Source of the DNA: Pseudomonas chlororaphis
GTDB taxonomy: Bacteria; Pseudomonadota; Gammaproteobacteria; Pseudomonadales; Pseudomonadaceae
NCBI RefSeq assembly: GCF_001921865.1
Contig: NZ_MSCT01000015.1
Location: forward strand, 1-64,000
Length of the DNA: 64,000 nt
Direction: 5' to 3'
Under the pieces are notes generated by a model, which was not told the origin of the DNA, did no database searches, and was given only the letters and a program-made list of their open reading frames with translations. This document shows positions 8,387 to 16,386 of the stretch, piece after piece. Every line of letters starts with the position of its first letter. Position 1 is the stretch's first letter. Position numbers and translations under genes: made by a program.

Positions 8387-8432
8387 TTGGCGGGCGCAAG
8401 CGCCCGATCGCAGCCTGCGGCAGCGGCTACAG
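8387..8432. repeat. REP-like half element
   Basis: GGGCGCAAGCGCCC forms a short perfect hairpin (8392-8405) and is followed by GATCGCAGCCTGCGGCAGCGGCTACAG. This is the right half of the repeat type at 3461 and 6714. Confidence 0.7.
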
Positions 8433-8525
8433 AGTTCGCGGTGTTCCCCATGTGCTTGAACAAATCTGTTACCCATGTGGCTGAACCCGTCCTCAGCAAA
8501 GGACCGTTAGCGCAGGAATGGATAG

Positions 8526-8600
8526 GTACACCGTCCAAAAGATGCAGCGCCAGGACGGACGCCATCGCGAGCAATCGAGCGTCGACCGGCTGCTCCTACA
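8526..8600. repeat. Imperfect direct repeat copy 2, running into a variant REP
   Basis: 8526-8574 repeats 8246-8294 with a few changes. The downstream REP arm is the GCAATCGAGCGTCGACCGGC variant ending GCTCCTACAGG, also found at 11031-11058. Confidence 0.75.
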
Positions 8601-8671
8601 GGGGAAGCGTGAGCCCTGCCGGATGGCGAATCGCGAGCATTGTTGCAATCTCGGCATTAGCTTATTTCAAA

Positions 8672-8691
8672 AGATAGCTAGCTAACTATCT
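8672..8691. promoter_or_regulatory. Candidate operator: AGATAG-N8-CTATCT dyad
   Basis: AGATAGCTAGCTAACTATCT is a near-perfect 20-base dyad in an AT-rich stretch about 95 bases before the thioesterase gene. TAGCTAGCTA-type dyads are typical targets of MarR-like dimers. No MarR-family gene is in the window, so the regulator would be elsewhere. Confidence 0.4.
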
Positions 8692-8784
8692 AGGGTTCTT
8701 ATTACCCTCCGGTCTCCAGCCAAACGCTGCCCGGGGGCTCTAGCCTGCCCCTGAGGACAGCATCGCTTACTGATGAGGTCGCCC

Positions 8785-9267
8785 ATGGAACCAGGCAGTT
8801 ATCAATTGAGCATGAGCGTGCTCATGACGCCCGACAAAGCCAACTTTTCCGGCAACGTGCACGGCGGCGCCCTGCTCAAGCTGCTCGACGAAGTGGCCTT
8901 CGCCTGCGCCAAACGCTATGCCGGGCGCTATGTGGTCACCCTGTCGGTGGACCAGGTGATCTTCAAGGAGCCGATCCACGTCGGCGAACTGGTGACCTTC
9001 CTCGCCTCGGTCAACTACACCGGGCACACCTCGATGGAGGTCGGGGTCAAGGTGATGACCGAAAACATCCACGAACGCACAGTGCGCCACACCAACAGTT
9101 GCTACTTCACCATGGTCGCCGTCGACCCCGACGGGCGCCCGCACCCGGTGCGCGCCTTCGTGCCGGAAACGCCCACCGAACAACGCCGCTACGCCCAGGG
9201 CCTGCTGCGCAAGCAGCAGCGCCAGGAACTGCAGGAACGCTACCGGCAAATCCGTAACTCGGACTGA
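8785..9267 (+). CDS. Hotdog-fold acyl-CoA thioesterase
   Basis: This 160-residue protein has the hexameric YciA/Acot-type hotdog pattern: MTPDKANFSGNVHGGALLKLLDEVAF with the catalytic Asp of LLDE, then VDQVIFKEPIHVGELVTFLASVNYTG and TNSCYFTMVAVDPDGRP. It would hydrolyse medium- or long-chain acyl-CoA. ATG 8785 is preferred to the in-frame ATG at 8773 because GAGG at 8775-8778 gives proper spacing and MEPG is the usual family N-terminus. The last ~30 residues (QRRYAQGLLRKQQRQELQER) are a charged helix. Confidence 0.92.
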   Translation: MEPGSYQLSMSVLMTPDKANFSGNVHGGALLKLLDEVAFACAKRYAGRYVVTLSVDQVIFKEPIHVGELVTFLASVNYTGHTSMEVGVKVMTENIHERTVRHTNSCYFTMVAVDPDGRPHPVRAFVPETPTEQRRYAQGLLRKQQRQELQERYRQIRNSD

Positions 9268-9331
9268 GCCGGCCCCGCCCTTCCCGCTGCACGCCTGAAC
9301 CGCTACCTCGCGATCCGCCCAAGGAAACCCC

Positions 9332-10981
9332 ATGAAAATATCGCTGCTCAGTCGCTACGCGACCTTGATCGTCTGCCTTGCCATTACCTTGTCCGGCCTG
9401 GCGTACTGGCCCGCCAACCCCTGGGCCGAAGGGCTGGTCGTGCTCGCCGGAGTGCTCAGCCTGATCGGCCTCAACGACCTGTTGCAGCGCCATCACGCGG
9501 TGCGCCGCAACTACCCGATCATCGGCAATATCCGTTACCTGATCGAATCGATCCGCCCGGAAATCCGCCAGTACCTGCTCGAAGGCGACGACGAGCAACT
9601 GCCCTTTTCCCGCTCGCAGCGCTCCATGGTCTACGCCCGCGCCAAGAACCAGCCGGCGGAAAAGGCCTTTGGCACCCTGGCCGACGTCTACCAGCCCGGG
9701 TTCGAGTTCATCAGCCATTCGATGGTGCCCAGCGATGCCTGCGACCCCAGCCAGTTCCGCGTGGTGGTCGGCGGGCCGGATTGCTTGCAGCCCTACAGCG
9801 CGTCGGTGTTCAACATCTCGGCCATGAGCTTCGGCGCCCTCAGCGCCAACGCCATCCGCGCCCTGAACAAAGGCGCCCGCCTCGGCGGTTTCGCCCACGA
9901 CACCGGCGAAGGCAGCATCAGCCCCTATCATCAGGAATTCGCCGGCGACCTGATCTGGGAAATCGGCAGCGGCTACTTCGGTTGCCGCACCCTGGACGGT
10001 CATTTCGATGCCCAGCGTTTCTCCGAACAGGCCAGCCACCCGCAGGTGAAAATGATCGAGATCAAGCTCAGCCAGGGCGCCAAGCCGGGGCACGGCGGGA
10101 TCCTGCCCAAGCACAAGGTCACCGCCGAGATCGCCCAGACCCGCGGGGTGCAGATGGGCCACGACTGCGTATCGCCGGCCCGGCACTCGGCGTTCGGCAC
10201 GCCCCTGCAACTGCTGGAATTCATCGTCAAGCTGCGCAACCTGTCCGGCGGCAAACCGGTGGGGTTCAAGTTCTGCGTGGGCCATCCCTGGGAGTTCATG
10301 GCCATCGTCAAGGCCATGCTCGAGACTGGCATCCAACCGGACTTTATCGTGGTCGACGGCAAGGAAGGCGGCACTGGCGCAGCGCCCCGGGAGTTCACCG
10401 ACAATATCGGCATGCCCATGCGCGAGGGCCTGTTGTTCGTGCATAACACCCTGGTCGGCGCCGGCCTGCGCTCACAGATCAAGCTCGGCGCCAGCGGCAA
10501 GGTCATCAGCGCCTTCGACATCGCCAGCGTGCTGACCATCGGCGCCGACTGGGTCAACGCCGCGCGCGGCTTCATGTTCGCCATCGGCTGCATCCAGTCG
10601 CAAAGCTGCCACACCAACAAATGCCCGACCGGCGTCGCCACCCAGGACCCGCTGCGCCAGCAGGCGTTGCAGGTCACCGACAAGGCCGAACGGGTACACA
10701 ACTTCCATCGCAACACCCTGGTTGCCCTCGGCGAAATGCTCAGCGCCGCCGGCCTCGAGCACCCCGCGCAGTTGCAGGCCAAGCACCTGGTGCGACGCCT
10801 GACCACCACCGAGGTCAGGCTGTTTTCGCAGATCCACGTGTTCCTCGAACCCGGCGAGTTGCTGCAACGGCCGATCAGTTCGGAGTTCTATGCGCGCATG
10901 TGGAACATGGCCCAGTCCCATAGTTTCGCGCCGCTGGCGGTGGCCGCGCCGGCCAGGGCCGAGCGGTTGACGCTGGCCTAA
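9332..10981 (+). CDS. Membrane-anchored FMN-binding glutamate synthase-like protein
   Basis: This 549-residue protein has two hydrophobic segments at the N-terminus (about residues 8-27 and 33-50), then YPIIGNIRYLIESIRPEIRQY, the start of the glutamate-synthase FMN/central domain family. The barrel holds the FMN motifs (FNISAMSFGALSANAIRALNKGA, then GKEGGTGAAP). A cysteine cluster CIQSQSCHTNKCPTGVA resembles the 3Fe-4S ligands of GltB. The glutaminase (GATase) domain of GltB is absent, so this is the stand-alone type whose physiological reaction is unsettled. It lies 64 bases after the thioesterase; co-transcription is possible. Confidence 0.92.
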   Translation: MKISLLSRYATLIVCLAITLSGLAYWPANPWAEGLVVLAGVLSLIGLNDLLQRHHAVRRNYPIIGNIRYLIESIRPEIRQYLLEGDDEQLPFSRSQRSMVYARAKNQPAEKAFGTLADVYQPGFEFISHSMVPSDACDPSQFRVVVGGPDCLQPYSASVFNISAMSFGALSANAIRALNKGARLGGFAHDTGEGSISPYHQEFAGDLIWEIGSGYFGCRTLDGHFDAQRFSEQASHPQVKMIEIKLSQGAKPGHGGILPKHKVTAEIAQTRGVQMGHDCVSPARHSAFGTPLQLLEFIVKLRNLSGGKPVGFKFCVGHPWEFMAIVKAMLETGIQPDFIVVDGKEGGTGAAPREFTDNIGMPMREGLLFVHNTLVGAGLRSQIKLGASGKVISAFDIASVLTIGADWVNAARGFMFAIGCIQSQSCHTNKCPTGVATQDPLRQQALQVTDKAERVHNFHRNTLVALGEMLSAAGLEHPAQLQAKHLVRRLTTTEVRLFSQIHVFLEPGELLQRPISSEFYARMWNMAQSHSFAPLAVAAPARAERLTLA

Positions 10982-11030
10982 GGCGACGAGAGCGCCGAGT
11001 GAAGTTGCGGCCATCAACGCTATCGCGAGC

Positions 11031-11300
11031 AATCGAGCGTCGACCGACTGCTCCTACAAGGGATCGGGTACAACGCCGCCGTCGCGAGCGCCGCCAAACC
11101 TGTAGGAGCCAGCTTGCTGGCGATGCGGGCGCCGCGGTCGGTCAGGGATGACGTCATCGCGAGCAAGCTCGCTCCTACAAGGGATCGGGTACAACGCCAC
11201 CGTCGCGGCCACCGCCAAACCTGTAGGAGCCAGCTTGCTGGCGATGCAGGCGCCGCGGTGAGTCAGGGACGGCGTCATCGCGAGCAAGCTCGCTCCTACA
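11031..11300. repeat. REP cluster with two tandem 121-base units
   Basis: A unit starting GGATCGGGTACAACGCC at 11061 recurs at 11182, exactly 121 bases later. Each unit holds one TGTAGGAGCCAGCTTGCTGGCGAT element and one ATCGCGAGCAAGCTCGCTCC element. A variant REP arm (GCAATCGAGCGTCGACCGAC) precedes the first unit at 11031. The array fills the space between the convergent flavoenzyme and AraC genes. Confidence 0.85.
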
Positions 11301-11301
11301 G

Positions 11302-12105
11302 TTACTGACGGAAGAATTCGCCGGGCGTGGCCTCGAACTGCTGGCGAAACGCGGCGATAAAGGCCGAGGTCGAGTCGTAGCCGCAGGCCAGCGCCACGTC
11401 CGTGACCCGCTCGCCCTGCTCCAGCGGGGTCAGGGCGCCCAGCAGGCGCAGGCGTTGGCGCCAGGCGCGGAAGGTCAAGCCGGTGTCCTGCAAGAACAGC
11501 CGGCTCAGGGTCTTCTCCGACACCGCGAGTTTCTCGCTCCACTGCCCCAGGGTGGTTGGCTGGTCCGGATGGGCTTGCAGGCTGCGGTAGATCTGCCGCA
11601 GGCGCGGGTCCTGGGGCAGCGGCAGCATCAGGTCCAACTGCGGCGCGGCGGCCAGCTGGTCCAGCAGGACCTGGGCCAGGCGGCCGTCGGCACCGTCTTC
11701 GGCGTATTCCACCGGCAGCTCGCTGAAGGCGCGGATCAATTCGCGCAGCAGGCTGCTGACCGCCAGCACCTGGCAGGTCTCGCCGGCCCAGGCGGTGACC
11801 CGGCAATCCAGGTAGAGACTGCGCATTTCGGTGCGCGGCGAACTGGACACCTTGTGCGGCATGCCGGCGGGAATCCACACCGCGCGCTGCGGCGGGGCGA
11901 TGAAACGCCCGGCGCTGGTCTGCACTTCGAGCACGCCCTGGATGGCGTAGGACAACTGCACCCAAGGGTGGCTGTGGCGTCGGGTCAGGGCGCGGTTGGG
12001 CAGGGATTCGGTGCGCCCGTACACCGGTCGCGGCAGGCTCGGCAGACCGGGAATACTGCGGCGGACGATCTTTTCATGTCCTTTAGGCGGCATTTGCTGG
12101 CTCAT
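11302..12105 (-). CDS. AraC-family transcriptional regulator with cupin-type sensor domain
   Basis: This 267-residue protein has an N-terminal AraC-type cupin (about residues 35-100: HSHPWVQLSYAIQGVLEVQT and PPQRAVWIPAGMPHKV). Two C-terminal helix-turn-helices (about 165-265) follow: TLGQWSEKLAVSEKTLSRLFLQDTG, then RVTDVALACGYDSTSAFIAAFRQQF. ATG 12105 gives the usual family start; no strong ribosome site is visible, so the start is uncertain. It is divergent from the SBF transporter gene with 72 bases between, which makes that gene its likely target. Confidence 0.9.
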   Translation of the reverse strand: MSQQMPPKGHEKIVRRSIPGLPSLPRPVYGRTESLPNRALTRRHSHPWVQLSYAIQGVLEVQTSAGRFIAPPQRAVWIPAGMPHKVSSSPRTEMRSLYLDCRVTAWAGETCQVLAVSSLLRELIRAFSELPVEYAEDGADGRLAQVLLDQLAAAPQLDLMLPLPQDPRLRQIYRSLQAHPDQPTTLGQWSEKLAVSEKTLSRLFLQDTGLTFRAWRQRLRLLGALTPLEQGERVTDVALACGYDSTSAFIAAFRQQFEATPGEFFRQ

Positions 12106-12177
12106 TGGCGTTAGTCGGCAGGCCCGCATCACGTTAGAGTCGCCCGACCGCCCTGGCAACCCCTGGATGATTCCGCT

Positions 12178-13176
12178 ATGAGCCGTTCACGCCTTCTGCC
12201 CGACAATTTCACCCTGACCCTGATCAGCGTGGTGCTGCTGGCCAGCTTCCTGCCCGCCAGCGGCCAGGTGGCCGTGGGTTTCGGCTGGCTGACCAACGCC
12301 GCCATCGCCCTGCTGTTTTTCCTCCACGGCGCCAAGCTGTCGCGCGAGGCGATCATCGCCGGCGCCGGCCACTGGCGCCTGCACCTGTTGGTGTTCAGCC
12401 TGACCTTCGTGCTGTTCCCGATCCTCGGGCTGGCGCTCAAGCCGCTGCTGTCGCCGCTGATCGGCAACGAGCTGTACCTGGGCATGCTCTACCTCTGCGC
12501 CCTGCCCGCCACGGTGCAGTCGGCGATTGCCTTTACCTCCCTGGCGCGGGGCAACGTACCGGCGGCGATCTGCAGCGCGGCGGCCTCCAGCCTGTTCGGG
12601 ATTTTCCTCACCCCGCTGCTGGTGACCCTGCTGCTGAACGTGCACGGCGACGCCGGCTCGACGGTGGATGCCATCCTCAAGATCAGCGTGCAATTGCTGC
12701 TGCCGTTCATTGCCGGGCAGATCGCCCGCCGCTGGATCGGCGCCTGGGTGGGCCGTAACAAGAACTGGCTGAAGTTCGTCGACCAGGGTTCGATCCTGCT
12801 GGTGGTCTACGGCGCGTTCAGCGAGGCGGTGAACGAGGGCATCTGGCACCAGATCCCATTGTGGGAGCTGGGCGGGCTGGTGGTGGCCTGCTGCGTGTTG
12901 CTGGCCCTGGCGCTGCTGGCTTCCAGCCTGCTGAGCCGGCTCTTCGGCTTCAATCAGGAAGACCGCATCACCATTCTGTTCTGCGGCTCGAAAAAGAGCC
13001 TGGCCACGGGCGTGCCCATGGCCCAGGTGCTGTTCGCCGGCAGCACCATGGGCGTGCTGATCCTGCCGCTGATGCTGTTCCACCAGATCCAGCTGATGGT
13101 CTGCGCGATGCTGGCCCAGCGCTACGCGAAACGCCCGGAATCGATCCCGGAACTGATGGCCCAGGTCGATCCCTGA
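12178..13176 (+). CDS. Bile acid:sodium symporter (SBF/YfeH-like) family transporter
   Basis: This 332-residue protein has about ten membrane segments and no signal peptide. The family crossover motifs are visible as LYLCALPATVQSAIAFTSLARGNV and FCGSKKSLATGVPMAQVLF. It resembles the YfeH subgroup of SBF-like proteins, whose substrates are mostly unknown. GGATGA precedes the ATG by about 8 bases. Divergent pairing with the AraC gene suggests local regulation. Confidence 0.92.
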   Translation: MSRSRLLPDNFTLTLISVVLLASFLPASGQVAVGFGWLTNAAIALLFFLHGAKLSREAIIAGAGHWRLHLLVFSLTFVLFPILGLALKPLLSPLIGNELYLGMLYLCALPATVQSAIAFTSLARGNVPAAICSAAASSLFGIFLTPLLVTLLLNVHGDAGSTVDAILKISVQLLLPFIAGQIARRWIGAWVGRNKNWLKFVDQGSILLVVYGAFSEAVNEGIWHQIPLWELGGLVVACCVLLALALLASSLLSRLFGFNQEDRITILFCGSKKSLATGVPMAQVLFAGSTMGVLILPLMLFHQIQLMVCAMLAQRYAKRPESIPELMAQVDP

Positions 13177-13193
13177 ACGCATCGATATATACC

Positions 13194-13305
13194 CTGTAGG
13201 AGCCGCCGGTCGACGCTCGATGGCTCGCGATCAGCGCAGCGGAGGTAGCCAGGTACTCCGCGTCTTCGTTAGCGATTTATCGCGAGCAAGCTTCGCTCCT
13301 ACAGG
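13194..13305. repeat. REP pair with long spacer
   Basis: CTGTAGGAGCCGCCGGTCGACGCTCGATGG at the left is an arm of the variant (CGAGCGTCGACC) type, and ATCGCGAGCAAGCTTCGCTCC to 13305 is an arm of the common type. It sits between the convergent transporter and lipoprotein genes. Confidence 0.75.
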
Positions 13306-13317
13306 GAAAGGCCGCAG

Positions 13318-14118
13318 TCAACGGTGCTGCGAGCCGCCTTTCCAGGGTGCGTATTCGACCATCACGCTGCCATGCGCCAGGCCGGTTTCGTCGAGCGCGA
13401 AGCCGGGCATCTGCCGCAGGTTGATCTGTTTGCACTGCGCGGTCAGGCGCGCTTGCAGGGCGCTGTCCGGCTTGAACGCGCTCCAGCGTTCCTCAACCGG
13501 GTTGAGGTTCACCAGGCACTCCTGCACCTGCCCCTGGGCATCGGCGACAAACCGTAGGTGCGCCCTGCCAATGCTGTCGAAGCGCTCTTTGCCCAGGCCC
13601 TGGGCCCAGAAGAAGCGGCTTCGTTCATAGGCTTCGACCGCCCGCGCCCGCGACTGGCGCTCAGACTCGTCGAGGGCCGGAAACACCAGCGGCGCCACGA
13701 TCACCTGCACCTTCTCGGGCCCGTACATCTCCGCCGGCACCTCGGGAAACACGCTGTCCCAGCACACTTGCCGGGCCAGGCTCTCCAGGGCGGGAGCCGC
13801 GGACGCCTGGGCATTGGGTCGGATCTCGCAAGCGACCAAGCGGTTCTGGCGATCGATCTTCGCCACCAGGTCCACCGTACCCTCCAGCGCCTGGCTGTTG
13901 GCGGCCACGGCATTACGCACCAGCACCGCGCTGAATTGCCGGCCGAATGCCTGGGCTCTCTGCTGTGTCGAGGTTTCCTCGGCCTTGGGCGCGGGGGCCG
14001 GCGCGACACTTTTGGGCGTCTGGCAGCCGGCCAGGGACAACAGGCTGGCCAGGATCAACGGCAGCGCTGGCCAGGCTGCGATAAGGCGCGATGGACTGGA
14101 CGACAGGCTCAATTCCAT
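13318..14118 (-). CDS. Lipoprotein with two TonB-C-like repeats
   Basis: This 266-residue protein has a lipoprotein signal ending LASLLSLAGC (lipobox LAGC). A short Ala/Pro-rich linker follows, then two similar halves. Each half has a beta-strand pattern with V....D..G.V..C.V: TVDLVAKIDRQNRLVACEI near residue 80 and AHLRFVADAQGQVQECLV near 185. This layout resembles TonB C-terminal-type folds. ATG 14118 is chosen because it gives a normal signal peptide. Function is unknown; it is likely anchored in the outer or inner membrane facing the periplasm. Confidence 0.7.
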   Translation of the reverse strand: MELSLSSSPSRLIAAWPALPLILASLLSLAGCQTPKSVAPAPAPKAEETSTQQRAQAFGRQFSAVLVRNAVAANSQALEGTVDLVAKIDRQNRLVACEIRPNAQASAAPALESLARQVCWDSVFPEVPAEMYGPEKVQVIVAPLVFPALDESERQSRARAVEAYERSRFFWAQGLGKERFDSIGRAHLRFVADAQGQVQECLVNLNPVEERWSAFKPDSALQARLTAQCKQINLRQMPGFALDETGLAHGSVMVEYAPWKGGSQHR

Positions 14119-14451
14119 TTGTTCGAAACTCTCAGGTGAAAGGACAAGTAGCGTTGGCGCGCGGGATTCAGCGCGGTATTTCAGTAACGATCGAGGCACC
14201 GGCTATTTTTAGTACCCGCCTCGCAAAGCGCGGATTTGTGCTTTTGTTGGCAGCGGCAAGCCGATAGCATTACGCCACTTTTTTTGCCGACTGGCGATTC
14301 TACACGGAAGTTTTCATGCCTCTGCTGCTCATGTTTTACGCGTCGTCCCTTCCTGCTGGTCATAGCGTCACACAACAAATTACCTCCGCTGAATTCACCC
14401 CGGCCCAATGTTTGCTGACTGCCGCCCTCAGCCTTGTCCAGGAATAAAACC
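14119..14451. other. Divergent intergenic region between lipoprotein and membrane-protein genes
   Basis: The 333 bases are AT-richer than the flanks and hold the promoters of both divergent genes. No clear operator, terminator or small gene could be supported. A Cys-rich 60-codon open frame at 14236-14418 has no ribosome site. Confidence 0.4.
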
Positions 14452-16215
14452 ATGGCGGTTACCGCAGATCGGCTACTCCAGCATTACAAACCCTTGAACA
14501 AGACTGAACAAAAACTGCTGGCCTACGCCACGACAGGAGCCAGGTTCAGCATTGCCAAGACAAGACCGACGGCAGCCACGGCCGAAAACACCGTTCGTGC
14601 CAGTTTTCTGAGATTCCTGATCCTTGGCGGGGATAACGAGAACCCCATAAACCTGAATGGCATTCACCTCGAAGGGGCATTCATTCAAGGCATCCTACGC
14701 CTCAGTTCGGCCGCAATCGCCACCAATGTCAGTTTGACCCATTGCTTGTGCAAGGAGGGCATACGGCTCGAAAACACCGTGATCGACGGCTGGCTAGACT
14801 TGAGCGGCAGCCAGTTTTCCGGCGTCGCGGCTCAATACCTCTGCGTGCGATCGTCACTCGAGATGAGAGCCTTTCATTCCCAAGGCACCATTTGCCTGAT
14901 TGGCGCAAAAATCGCGGGGTCGTTGATATTCAGTGGCGCCCAACTCGATGGCAAAGGACACAATGCCCTAGAAGCTGACCGCTGTGTGGTCGACGCAAAT
15001 ATCGTCTTTGAAGACGAGTTCAGTTCTCTGGGCGAAGTACGCTTGAACAGCGCGACAATGAAAGGCTTGAAGTGCTCGAACTGTACCTTTACCGCCACCG
15101 GTGGCATTGCCTTGAACGCGGACAAGGCTCGTGTGAGTGGCAGCGTATTTCTTTCAGCTGGTTTCCACTCCATAGGTACGGTTCGTTTTACCGCTGCGCG
15201 GATCGACGGACAATTGAGCTTGAAGGGTTCGCATCATCTGGACGGCAACGGCAGCTTTTCCTTGATGGCGCAAAACATGATCATCGGTAGGACACTGATG
15301 CTCACGCAACTTGAACATCCGTTACAGAATGTGGCTTTCAGCGGCTCTCATGTCCGAACCCTGAACGATGACTCGAAGACCTGGGGTAACGAGCTGGGCC
15401 TTAACGGCTTTACCTACGACTTCCTGACCACCGACTCCCCCTTGAGGGCGAAGGACCGTATCGCCTGGCTTGATTCGCAAACGCCGTCCAGCGCAGGCAA
15501 AGACGGCCTCAAAGGCTCGCAGAGCGGGTTCCTGCCACAACCCTGGCTCCAACTGAAACACGTCTTTGAAAAGATGGGGCACTTCGAAGAGGCCCGGGAA
15601 GTTGGCATCGCTTTCGAGCAGCGTCTGCGCAAGGCCGGATTGGTCGGTCACAGAACCGCCCACTGGCCATGGGGAACCCGCTGGCTGGGCCTGATCCCCC
15701 ACGTTCTATATGGCGCCCTGACCGGCTTCGGTTATCGCCCCATGCGCCTGCTGGCCTGGATCCTGGGTATCTGGCTGCTTTTCACCAGCCTCTACTGGTA
15801 CGCCGCTGTCGAACACAACGTGTTCGCCCCCAGCAACCCACTGGTGTTCCAGAACAGCGCCTATGCCAGCTGTCGAAAGGAATATGGCGAAGGCTGGATC
15901 AAGCGCTCGCCCGATACGCCACTGCCATCAGGCATCGGCAACTGGTACACCTGCAACGCCCTGCGCGGTGAATACACCGGTTTCAGCCCGGGTGCCTATT
16001 CGCTGGACATCCTGTTGTCATTGGTCGATTTGCAACAGGAGAAGGACTGGGGACCGATCACGGCTACCCCTTCCCCCAACGCTTGGGTGGAGTTCTGGAA
16101 CTGGGACTGGGGGCATAGCATCCGCTTTCTGGTGTGGCTCGAAACCCTGATCGGCTGGGGCATCAGCCTGTTGCTGGTGGCGATCGTCTCCGGGTTGACC
16201 CGGCGCAAGGAATAA
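14452..16215 (+). CDS. Beta-helix-repeat protein with C-terminal membrane segments
   Basis: This 587-residue protein has three parts. Residues about 60-310 consist of irregular short beta repeats of the bactofilin or pentapeptide kind (LNGIHLEGAFIQGILRLSS, then similar G.L.L.G and GSLIFSGAQLDG units), suggesting a cytoplasmic right-handed beta-helix. Residues about 345-420 form a helical linker (FEKMGHFEEAREVGIAFEQRLRKAGL). The C-terminus has hydrophobic segments around 440-460 and 560-580, with a soluble loop containing Cys between them. ATG 14452 with AGGA 8 bases upstream is preferred over an upstream TTG. There is no signal peptide. The family is not one I can name; function is unknown. 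Confidence 0.75.
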   Translation: MAVTADRLLQHYKPLNKTEQKLLAYATTGARFSIAKTRPTAATAENTVRASFLRFLILGGDNENPINLNGIHLEGAFIQGILRLSSAAIATNVSLTHCLCKEGIRLENTVIDGWLDLSGSQFSGVAAQYLCVRSSLEMRAFHSQGTICLIGAKIAGSLIFSGAQLDGKGHNALEADRCVVDANIVFEDEFSSLGEVRLNSATMKGLKCSNCTFTATGGIALNADKARVSGSVFLSAGFHSIGTVRFTAARIDGQLSLKGSHHLDGNGSFSLMAQNMIIGRTLMLTQLEHPLQNVAFSGSHVRTLNDDSKTWGNELGLNGFTYDFLTTDSPLRAKDRIAWLDSQTPSSAGKDGLKGSQSGFLPQPWLQLKHVFEKMGHFEEAREVGIAFEQRLRKAGLVGHRTAHWPWGTRWLGLIPHVLYGALTGFGYRPMRLLAWILGIWLLFTSLYWYAAVEHNVFAPSNPLVFQNSAYASCRKEYGEGWIKRSPDTPLPSGIGNWYTCNALRGEYTGFSPGAYSLDILLSLVDLQQEKDWGPITATPSPNAWVEFWNWDWGHSIRFLVWLETLIGWGISLLLVAIVSGLTRRKE

Positions 16216-16386
16216 CCCGCTTCAGCACAGCCCCGAATGCCACGTCCTCGCCACATTCAGGGCGGCCCGCGCCATCGTTGGACAAGTGCCGGGCGCCCTG
16301 CTTTCATTCAGCAGCAGGGCCCTGCGCGGCCCGCGCTCGCCAGGCGGCCAACCGCTCCCGCCCACTCGCTCATGCCAAGGCCCGCC

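Noticed and set aside
8183..8677. A 164-codon open frame across REP elements
   Set aside because: It runs through repeat DNA and its residues (RASSLLQ-type) are translated REP sequence.
11031..11300. CRISPR-like regular repeats
   Set aside because: Only two 121-base units made of inverted REP arms, without short repeats, unique spacers or cas genes.
14236..14418. A 60-codon Cys-rich open frame in the divergent spacer
   Set aside because: No ribosome site, no plausible family, and it lies in probable promoter DNA.
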